DNA of 14,900 nucleotides, taken from assembly GCA_041744735.1 (NCBI GenBank), contig JBGTKH010000200.1, positions 1-14,900 on the forward strand, in the 5' to 3' direction. The notes beneath the pieces are model-generated. The model had not been told where the DNA came from. It did no database searches and saw only the letters and a list, made by a program, of their open reading frames with translations. Position numbers and translations under genes: made by a program. Origin of the DNA: JBGTKH01 sp041744735 (GTDB lineage Bacteria > Planctomycetota > Planctomycetia > Pirellulales > Pirellulaceae). Below, in pieces: positions 6,986 to 12,778 of this stretch. The first letter of the stretch is position 1, and the number at the start of each line of letters is the position of its first letter.

Positions 6986-8104
6986 ATGCATGGACTGCCT
7001 CACATTTCGTTTCGTTGTTTTGCAGCCGTATTGACGACTCTCGCGTTCGTCTCGGCTCACCCCGCAATTTCGCAAGAGAATCAGCCGCCGGCCGCCAAGA
7101 GCGCGCGAGAGCTGATTAACGCGGCCTACGCGAAAACCAAAACTGCCGCCACCGTTGCCGACTTCACAGAGGTGATCGGTTTGTGCGAACAAGCGCGAGC
7201 GGCCGACGCTTCGCCAACGACCGCCGATTACACGAATCGCTTGCAAGCCTGGTGTTGCAATCGGCGCGGCGAGGCGTATGTGGAACAGGCCGCAGGCTTG
7301 GTCGACGGCGATGAGGCCGACAAGTCCGCGGAGTTGGAGTCGCAGGCGTTGGCTGATTTCGAAACAGCCGTGAAGCTTGATCCCACGCACTGGAAAGCCA
7401 TGCAGAACCGCGGCGTCAGCCTTGCTCAGTTGGGCGAATATGAAAAAGCTCTGAGCGATTTCGACCGAGTGATTCAGCTCAAGCCGGAATATGCCAACGC
7501 CTGGTTCAACCGCGGCGAGATTCGTTGCGAGCAAGGCAATTTTGAACAGGCACTGGCCGATTACAACCAAGTCTTGCGACTGGATCCGGCCGACTCCGGC
7601 GCTCGCACCGGCCGCGGCCACACGTACTTTCAACTTCGCCGCTTTCGCGAAGCGCTGGACGATTACAACTTGGCCGTCAGTTTGGATGGCGGCAATTCCG
7701 ATGCTTACGCCAACCGTGCCGATGCCTATCAAAGCCTGGGCCAATGGGAACAAGCGGCCGCCGATTATCGCCGCGCGATCGAACTGGATGCCAACAGCGC
7801 CCGCGCTCATCAAAGCGCCGCGTGGCTGATGGCCACCTGTCCCGAGGTCCGTTTCCGCAATGCACAAGTGGCTCTTGCATCGGCTCAGAAGGCCATCGAA
7901 CTACTTGGCGAAGACGACTATCAATTCCTCGACACGCTGGCCGCCGCCTACGCCACCGCCGGCCGCTTCGACGATGCCAAAACCACCATCAACAAAGCCC
8001 TCGAACTGGCCCCGGAGTCCGCTACTGCCAGTCTCCGTCGCAGGCTAACTCTGTACGAACAGAACCAACCGTTCCGCCAGGGTTCGTCCAGTGACGAGCG
8101 CTAG
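6986..8104 (+). CDS. Exported tetratricopeptide-repeat protein
   Basis: The product is 372 residues. The ATG at 6986 is preferred to the in-frame ATG at 6968 because a strong GGAGG overlaps the upstream codon and sits 10-11 nt before 6986. The N terminus is a signal peptide (RCFAAVLTTLAFVSAHPAIS). From about residue 110 onward at least five TPR units follow, with typical spacing: ALADFETAVKLDP, ALSDFDRVIQLKP, ALADYNQVLRLDP, ALDDYNLAVSLDG and AAADYRRAIELD. A C-terminal pair covers YQFLDTLAAAYATAGRFDDA. The protein probably acts as a protein-interaction scaffold outside the cytoplasm. It ends 22 bp before the hydrolase gene, so the two are likely one operon. The specific partner is unknown. Confidence 0.85.
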   Translation: MHGLPHISFRCFAAVLTTLAFVSAHPAISQENQPPAAKSARELINAAYAKTKTAATVADFTEVIGLCEQARAADASPTTADYTNRLQAWCCNRRGEAYVEQAAGLVDGDEADKSAELESQALADFETAVKLDPTHWKAMQNRGVSLAQLGEYEKALSDFDRVIQLKPEYANAWFNRGEIRCEQGNFEQALADYNQVLRLDPADSGARTGRGHTYFQLRRFREALDDYNLAVSLDGGNSDAYANRADAYQSLGQWEQAAADYRRAIELDANSARAHQSAAWLMATCPEVRFRNAQVALASAQKAIELLGEDDYQFLDTLAAAYATAGRFDDAKTTINKALELAPESATASLRRRLTLYEQNQPFRQGSSSDER

Positions 8105-8126
8105 TGATCGCTAAAGTTGATCCCTC

Positions 8127-8870
8127 ATGTTTAATTCACGACGAATGCTGTGGTTCGTAATGTGTGCGGGCTGCGCCGGCATCTTGTCGGCGGCCGAGCC
8201 GAGGCACGGCAACTTCGCAGCGGAGACGGTCGCGGTAGGTGGCGTCACGCGCGAATATCGTTTAGTTGTGCCGAGCACGGTAGACTTGTCGCGGCCGGCG
8301 CCGTTGGTCGTGGCGTTTCATGGGATGCTGATCGATAGCAAGGACCTGATGCCGCGCTATACGAAGCTGAACGAGACGGCTGAGAAGCACAAGTTCATCA
8401 TCGCGTATCCCAACGCCGTCGAAAGGAGTTGGGCACTTGCGCCGGAGAAAGTGAAGAACGATCTGGCGCTGTTCGACGCGCTGTTGGAACAACTGCCCAC
8501 GGAATACAAGATCGACCCGGACCGCGTATTCGTGCTCGGCATGTCGAACGGCGGCTACTTCGCTCATCTGGTAGGCAAAGAGCGGTCTACGACGGTCGCC
8601 GCCGTCGCCTCGCACTCCGGCCCGCTCGGTCTGCAAACGCTGCTGGGCGTGAACGCCGAGCGAAAGTTTCCCGTGCTCATCATCCACGGCGACCAGGACA
8701 GACTGATGCCGGTCGAATGGGCCCGCGAGAATCGCGACAAGTACATCAAGGAAGACCACGAAGTAAAATACGTCGAAGTCCCCGGCCTCGGACACTTTTG
8801 GGCCGACAAAGCCGGCATCAACGAAACGATTTGGAAGTTCTTCGTCGAACATCCGCGACAAAGCGAGTGA
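8127..8870 (+). CDS. Exported alpha/beta-hydrolase (PHB depolymerase / feruloyl esterase-like)
   Basis: The product is 247 residues with a signal peptide (about residues 1-22). It has the alpha/beta-hydrolase plan of the LpqC/PHB-depolymerase-like esterases: an oxyanion HG (AFHGM, residues 64-67), nucleophile elbow GMSNGG with Ser140, acid in HGDQDRLMP (Asp189 or Asp191) and catalytic His223 in GLGHFW. It presumably hydrolyses ester bonds in an extracellular or periplasmic polymer or xenobiotic ester; the substrate cannot be read from sequence. An alternative ATG lies at 8145. No good ribosome site is visible, which fits translation coupled to the TPR gene 22 bp upstream. The stop codon directly abuts the heptamer array. 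Confidence 0.87.
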   Translation: MFNSRRMLWFVMCAGCAGILSAAEPRHGNFAAETVAVGGVTREYRLVVPSTVDLSRPAPLVVAFHGMLIDSKDLMPRYTKLNETAEKHKFIIAYPNAVERSWALAPEKVKNDLALFDALLEQLPTEYKIDPDRVFVLGMSNGGYFAHLVGKERSTTVAAVASHSGPLGLQTLLGVNAERKFPVLIIHGDQDRLMPVEWARENRDKYIKEDHEVKYVEVPGLGHFWADKAGINETIWKFFVEHPRQSE

Positions 8871-8996
8871 TGTCATTTGTCATTTGTCATTGGTCATTGG
8901 TCATTTGTCATTGGTCATTGGTCATTGGTCATTGGTCATTGGTCATTGGTCATTGGTCATTGTTCATTGGTCATTGGTCATTGGTCATTGGTCATT
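8871..8996. repeat. 18-copy heptanucleotide tandem repeat (GGTCATT)
   Basis: There are eighteen consecutive 7-bp units, mostly GGTCATT with a few TGTCATT near the left end and one GTTCATT. The array begins on the base after the hydrolase stop. The last unit contains the stop codon of the convergent nfo gene (TGA on the minus strand at 8994-8992). A stray further unit is at 9004-9010. It fills the whole gap between the two genes. Confidence 0.95.
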
Positions 8997-9951
8997 CGGG
9001 CTTGGTCATTCTTTCGTCCTTCGTACTTGCCGATGCGATCAACGAGCGCAGCGTGCGTAGGTTGATCGCGTCCCAATCTTCGCCGTTGTGCGTGCCTTTG
9101 GGCGTTTCCAGGTACATGGGCGTGTGGCGAAAGCGGCGGTCGTTAAGCAGGTGGCGGAAGGGTTCCAGGCCCAGGCGGCCTTGGCCGATGTGCTCGTGGC
9201 GGTCGACGCGCGAGCCGAACTCGCGATTGCTGTCGTTCAAATGAAAGGCGACGAGGCGATTGAGGCCGATGGTTTGGTTGAAGCGCCGCATCGTGGCCTT
9301 GAACTCTTTCGGCGTATGCATCGAGTAGCCCGCGGCGAAGGCGTGGCACGTGTCGAAGCACACGCCCAAACAATCCGGGTCGGCGGTAAGGTCGATGATC
9401 GCGGCAAGCTGTTCAAACTGCCAACCGAGGTTGCTACCCTGGCCGGCCGTGTTTTCCAGCAGACAGCGCGCCGAAAGGCCACGTGTTTGCGTGTGCACTT
9501 CGTCCAGCGCCGCGGCAACTCGCTTTAACCCCCTTTCTTCGCTGCTGGTCGTGTACGATCCGGGATGCACGACGACGTATGGAATGCCCAATTGCTCGGC
9601 CCGCTGCAACTCGATCACGAAGGCGTCGATCGACTTCGTCCACAGCTCGTCGTCCGGCGCGGCCAGATTGATCAAGTAGGAACTGTGAGAGAGCGGGTGA
9701 GTGATTTTCAGTTCGCGCAGCGCCGTTTGAAATCGATCCGCCTCGTCGCCGGTGATCGGCTTGGCTCGCCATTGATTGTTGTTCTTGGTGAACAACTGCC
9801 CAGATTGGAAAGTTGTTTTGGATGCTTGGACTGGCCACTGCTGCGGAGCAGCGGTGAACAATTGCACGCAATCGCAGCCGACGCGAGCGGCGGCCTCGAC
9901 GGCCTTGTAGTAGCCGCCGGCGATCGACATGTGGGCACCAAGCGGGGGCAA
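8992..9951 (-). CDS. nfo: Endonuclease IV (chimeric, with 22-residue insertion)
   Basis: This is an AP endonuclease of base-excision repair that cleaves 5' to abasic sites and uses a trinuclear zinc centre. Metal-ligand motifs are present in order: SHSSYLINLA, VVHPGSY, LLENTAGQG, CFDTCHAFAAGY, AFHLNDS, RVDRHEHIGQG and YLETP. The TTG at 9951 is chosen because AAGGAG lies 9 nt upstream (9961-9966) and the product then starts LPPLGAHMSIAGGY, the family N terminus. The protein has 319 residues, longer than E. coli Nfo (285). Residues 34-55 are an extra segment between two QLFT motifs; the canonical text QLFTKNNNQW resumes after it. The 5' part (9951 to about 9853) is supplied by the inserted island and the 3' part belongs to the ancestral gene. 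The insertion falls in a loop near the N terminus, so activity is plausible but untested. Confidence 0.93.
   Translation of the reverse strand: MPPLGAHMSIAGGYYKAVEAAARVGCDCVQLFTAAPQQWPVQASKTTFQSGQLFTKNNNQWRAKPITGDEADRFQTALRELKITHPLSHSSYLINLAAPDDELWTKSIDAFVIELQRAEQLGIPYVVVHPGSYTTSSEERGLKRVAAALDEVHTQTRGLSARCLLENTAGQGSNLGWQFEQLAAIIDLTADPDCLGVCFDTCHAFAAGYSMHTPKEFKATMRRFNQTIGLNRLVAFHLNDSNREFGSRVDRHEHIGQGRLGLEPFRHLLNDRRFRHTPMYLETPKGTHNGEDWDAINLRTLRSLIASASTKDERMTKPE
9781..9799. repeat. Left direct repeat / candidate attachment site
   Basis: GTTCTTGGTGAACAACTGC is identical to 14684-14702. On the minus strand it encodes QLFTKN of Nfo. To its left nfo continues canonically (NNQWRAKP). To its right is island DNA. 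Confidence 0.75.
9798..9810. repeat. Left inner inverted repeat of the island
   Basis: GCCCAGATTGGAA here matches the reverse complement of 14670-14682 (GCCCAAATCGGAA) at 11 of 13 positions. It overlaps the last two bases of the left direct repeat. The two are in opposite orientation at the island ends, so shared nfo ancestry does not explain them. They may be recombinase binding sites or terminal repeats. Confidence 0.5.
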
Positions 9952-9960
9952 CGACGACGA

Positions 9961-9966
9961 CTCCTT
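9961..9966 (-). promoter_or_regulatory. Ribosome binding site deciding the TTG start of nfo
   Basis: AAGGAG on the minus strand, 9 nt before the TTG at 9951. It belongs to the island-supplied nfo 5' end. The ancestral nfo 5' fragment at the right end has AAAGGA (14798-14803), also 9 nt before its GTG start. Confidence 0.75.
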
Positions 9967-10224
9967 GATGTACGCAAACGGAGACAAACAAGACGGACAA
10001 TGTACGTCGCCCGCTACGTGCGGCATAGACGCCGCCACTAGCGCGGCAGGCAATCAGGCCAAGGGTTTTGCCAAGCGGCGACACGCGCGCGACAGGGCCG
10101 CGACAGGGCGAGTTATGGGGCACGCCGGCGCGCAGTGGCACGAGCCTCATCGCCGAAAAGGAAAGTCGCCCCAGCTACGAGATGTACAAAACGGGCAGGC
10201 GGTTAGCTCCCGCCGAAGATTCCA
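9967..10224. other. Intergenic region between chimeric nfo and the recombinase gene
   Basis: This divergent, GC-rich gap contains the upstream region of the replacement nfo 5' end. Visible repeats are ATGTACG twice (9968-10000 region) with a related GATGTAC near 10181, a tandem CGCGACAGGGC pair near 10090-10110, and a small GGCGG-TTAGCTC-CCGCC hairpin (10198-10214). No convincing -35/-10 pair and no gene were found. Confidence 0.5.
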
Positions 10225-10289
10225 CCGGCTAGGTTGGCCACCACCTTCCGCCAACCTAGCCGGCCGGAATGCCCGGATAAGGAAGGTGG
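10225..10289 (+). promoter_or_regulatory. Hairpin whose loop is complementary to the recombinase RBS (candidate pseudoknot)
   Basis: CCGGCTAGGTTGGC (10225-10238) and GCCAACCTAGCCGG (10250-10263) form a perfect 14-bp stem with an 11-nt loop. The loop sequence CCACCTTCC (10241-10249) is exactly complementary to GGAAGGTGG (10281-10289). That stretch, preceded by AA, is the Shine-Dalgarno region of the gene starting at 10293. Stem plus loop-to-RBS pairing defines an H-type pseudoknot that would hide the ribosome site. Complementarity is seen; regulation is inferred. It could also be a DNA-level palindrome or a dispersed repeat. Confidence 0.5.
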
Positions 10290-10292
10290 ATC

Positions 10293-10937
10293 ATGCGAGA
10301 ACCAAAATACAGCCACGAGGCTTTCGGTTACACGAGACATGGCAGGCGATGGAACCTATGGCAATGGACACCGGGCATCGCCAGCGAGTTCATCCATCAC
10401 TTTCCCGATATCAACCAGGTCGATCCCACGCGCCCGGTCGTTTTGATGTACAGGTCATCGAACAAAGAAGAAGTCCGACTTGGAAAACATGACGATGGAT
10501 TGACGCAGGCGATTGAGGAATTGGGCCGATACGGGGTGAAACTTGGCGGCAGGCTGAAGGCCGTCTTTGATGGCGTTGAATCCTCCAGCATCTACAATTA
10601 CCGACGCATGCTGGAAGAGGCGCTTGAATGCGCGAGGGAACACAACGCCATTTTCGTTCCTGGGATGACACGCGACCGGCTACTCCGCAGCCATAGCTTT
10701 GACGGAACGACGAAGTCGGAATCGCCTACCATTGCCGAGTACATGGGTTTCATGCGGATGGCCGATGACGTACCCGTTGCCTTGTTACTTCCGCCTGATA
10801 CGCCAGTAAAGGGTGTTTCAACAAAGCGTGGAATCGCAGCCGCACGCGCTAGGCGGGCCACCGAAACGAAGTGGGAACCTAGCCAGCGCGAATGCCTAGA
10901 CGCTGTGCTGAAACTGATGAAAAATATCCCCTACTAA
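10293..10937 (+). CDS. Serine-recombinase-like (resolvase fold) protein
   Basis: The product is 214 residues, starting at the ATG at 10293 behind AAGGAAGGTGG. Residues 47-190 follow the resolvase/invertase catalytic domain. A first strand VVLMYRSS offers Arg54 and Ser56, the equivalents of the family Arg8 and nucleophile Ser10. Asp93 sits in VFDGVESSS. The helix YNYRRMLEEALECAR carries Arg104/105. TRDRLLRS gives Asp128, Arg129 and Arg132, matching the family DRLxR motif. STKRGIAAARARR (about 176-188) resembles the end of the long family helix. The usual Tyr before the Arg is replaced (MYRSS), the first 46 residues are unfamiliar, and the short C terminus lacks an obvious resolvase helix-turn-helix. 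It is the natural candidate for moving the surrounding island. The similarity is judged by eye. Confidence 0.65.
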   Translation: MREPKYSHEAFGYTRHGRRWNLWQWTPGIASEFIHHFPDINQVDPTRPVVLMYRSSNKEEVRLGKHDDGLTQAIEELGRYGVKLGGRLKAVFDGVESSSIYNYRRMLEEALECAREHNAIFVPGMTRDRLLRSHSFDGTTKSESPTIAEYMGFMRMADDVPVALLLPPDTPVKGVSTKRGIAAARARRATETKWEPSQRECLDAVLKLMKNIPY

Positions 10938-11026
10938 TTAGCGGAAAGGGCCTCGGCGGTTGATGCAATGGCAATCGCAATAAAACCCGTGTTTTGCAGG
11001 GGGAAACGCCCAAATGAACCGACCGG

Positions 11027-11074
11027 TTACGGTACCGGAAAGGTGTAGGCTTACACACCGGCATCCCACCGTAA
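11027..11074. terminator. Nested hairpin between convergent island genes
   Basis: The outer arms TTACGGT (11027-11033) and ACCGTAA (11068-11074) enclose CCGG/CCGG and an inner hairpin GTGTA-GGCT-TACAC (11043-11056). It lies between the convergent stops of the recombinase-like gene (10937) and the SHD1 protein gene (11087). It may act as a bidirectional terminator, but no T tract follows on either side. The rest of 10938-11086 shows no gene. Confidence 0.4.
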
Positions 11075-11086
11075 TTTGCCTTGATG

Positions 11087-12712
11087 CTATCGAAACCTCT
11101 CGACGTAATCCTGATCGGCCAACGAGAGTTTCGCAAACTCGACTTCGATGACCGATCCATCTTCCTTCCGCAACTTCACCTTGCCGAAGGCGTAGCCGGC
11201 AAATGATGCCGTGACAGAGAATTGACCCGAAGTGTCGGTCCAGGTACGCATGGGCTTCGCTACTGATTTGTTTTCGGTGGTGGGTGGGGCAGGCACTCCT
11301 TTCTGTTCAATCTGCATCTCAATCCGCATCGTACTTGACTGCCGTATGGGAACAACTTTGATGCCGGTTATTTGTCCAGGGGCGTTGATCGCTTGGATGA
11401 CCTCAACGCGATACGCGGAATCGCCTTCCCGCAAATTCGCAATTTGCATCAACACCGCCTTGCTGTCTCCCGTAAGGAAGAAGTCGATGACCACTCGATT
11501 GCGAGGATTGAATGTCACCATCAATTCCTGCCCGTCCTTTTCGTAGGAGTTGAACCACTCATCAACACCGATCTGTAGTTGCAACTTCGTCGGCTCCGGT
11601 TCGCGGTCGTCCGGCTTACCCAAGACGCCCCGCACCTCGTCAATTGATTTGCCGATCAAGCTGGGAACGTCGAACGCGGGTTTGCCAAGGACCTCACTCG
11701 CAACTTGCAGGAGCAGTATTCGGGCACGCGGCGCATTTGCGAATAGTTCAAACGACACGCCACCGATGGTCGTCTTGGCGTTTTTGCCGATATTGCTCTG
11801 TACCCACACCTTTGCGTCGGCCGGCCGTGCATTGTCGTACGGGAGCGTCGCGACGTAGGCCAGAAAGTCGCGAGCGTGTTTGTCCGTGTCTGAAGCCGAC
11901 GACCCTGAGTAGGTAAACATCGCATGAACCGACTCAACTTGAGTTGCACTTGGCCCCATGACCGTGACACGAGATTGCGATTGCGATGTCGTTTCTTCGC
12001 AGTACCAAAAATTGACGACACCGCCGCTTAGCTCGTCCCTTCCGCCAAGATCTTTCGTAAGCGTAAACCCCTTGTTGGTGAAATTCAGGTACACGTCCAC
12101 AGGCTGTAGGCCCGGTATGTACTTCGATTTGGCCGGCGTTTTATCTGGCCGATCCTCAGACACGATGGGAGACTTGGTCGGGGTAGCCGACGGCGGTGTT
12201 TTCTTAGGGTTTAGCTCGGCTTGCCGCTTGCGTTCTTCGGCTTCGCGTTGCCGGCGTTCAGTCTCTAGCCGGTCATGTTCTTCGGCTTCTTGTCGCTTAC
12301 GTTCCCTTTCTACCTCGATCGCTTGTTTCGCATCGGCGACGGCTTGGCCGGCGGCTTGATCGTACTCGGCAATGGGCAAGTTGTCGTCAACGGCCCGGCG
12401 TACCCATTGGTCAGCTTCCGCTTTGTCGCCTGACTCCAGCGCACAGCCGATGATACGTGCTACCATGCGACCTCGGCTGCCACGTTGGGCATGTGGAAAG
12501 GTCTCCTTGTAGATTGCAACAGCCTCGGCACGGTTGCCGGCGTTGTAGAGTTCATCGGCTTTGGCGATTTGCTCTTGAGCTTGTTGCTCCGCTCGCATGT
12601 TCACGAAATAGCCCAGCACGCCGCAGACGATGGTAAGTGCGACGAATACCGCACCAACGATCCCAACGCATCCGCAGCATCCGGTCTTCGGCCTCGTACT
12701 TGACGTTGGCAC
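11087..12712 (-). CDS. Membrane-anchored TPR / SHD1-domain protein (planctomycete type)
   Basis: This is a 541-residue product if begun at the GTG at 12712. A Cys-rich segment (GCCGCVG) runs into one transmembrane helix (about residues 14-37). One or two TPR-like helices follow (ADELYNAGNRAEAVAIYKE), then a highly charged coiled coil (about 118-165), a Pro/Thr/Lys linker and beta-rich domains. The last ~55 residues (RTWTDTSGQFSVTASFAGY, ending LADQDYVERFR) form an SHD1 domain, common in Planctomycetes. In the same frame upstream of the GTG lies FSIRCPNCGAKFGEVV, half of a zinc ribbon. It has no ATG and follows a stop at 12778, which suggests a frameshift in CCCC (12758-12761). The intact gene would start at the ATG at 12779, overlapping the nuclease stop. 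The role is unknown; it may be a membrane sensor or scaffold. Confidence 0.75.
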   Translation of the reverse strand: MPTSSTRPKTGCCGCVGIVGAVFVALTIVCGVLGYFVNMRAEQQAQEQIAKADELYNAGNRAEAVAIYKETFPHAQRGSRGRMVARIIGCALESGDKAEADQWVRRAVDDNLPIAEYDQAAGQAVADAKQAIEVERERKRQEAEEHDRLETERRQREAEERKRQAELNPKKTPPSATPTKSPIVSEDRPDKTPAKSKYIPGLQPVDVYLNFTNKGFTLTKDLGGRDELSGGVVNFWYCEETTSQSQSRVTVMGPSATQVESVHAMFTYSGSSASDTDKHARDFLAYVATLPYDNARPADAKVWVQSNIGKNAKTTIGGVSFELFANAPRARILLLQVASEVLGKPAFDVPSLIGKSIDEVRGVLGKPDDREPEPTKLQLQIGVDEWFNSYEKDGQELMVTFNPRNRVVIDFFLTGDSKAVLMQIANLREGDSAYRVEVIQAINAPGQITGIKVVPIRQSSTMRIEMQIEQKGVPAPPTTENKSVAKPMRTWTDTSGQFSVTASFAGYAFGKVKLRKEDGSVIEVEFAKLSLADQDYVERFR

Positions 12713-12757
12713 GACTTCACCAAACTTAGCGCCACAATTTGGGCATCGGATCGAGAA

Positions 12758-12761
12758 CCCC
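12758..12761 (-). other. Probable frameshift site at the 5' end of the SHD1 protein gene
   Basis: On the minus strand, ATGATGGCC at 12779-12771 starts a frame that reads MMASRSG up to a GGGG run, then leaves the conserved frame and stops. Skipping one G joins it to FSIRCPNCGAKF and the rest of the protein. The ATG at 12779 shares one base with the TGA of the upstream nuclease gene (TGATG), typical of translational coupling. Sequencing error, a natural mutation or programmed slippage are all possible. Confidence 0.5.
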
Positions 12762-12778
12762 AGACCGCGAGGCCATCA

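Noticed and set aside
8877..9065. Protein with VIGHWSL repeats
   Set aside because: It is a translation of the 7-bp tandem repeat (21 bp giving seven residues), with no ribosome site, and it overlaps the nfo 3' end on the other strand.
9800..9860. A separate miniature transposon in nfo as the only event
   Set aside because: The 66-bp extra segment between QLFT copies could alone be a small insertion. That would not explain the second nfo 5' fragment at 14684-14788 with the same 19-bp boundary, so the island model is preferred.
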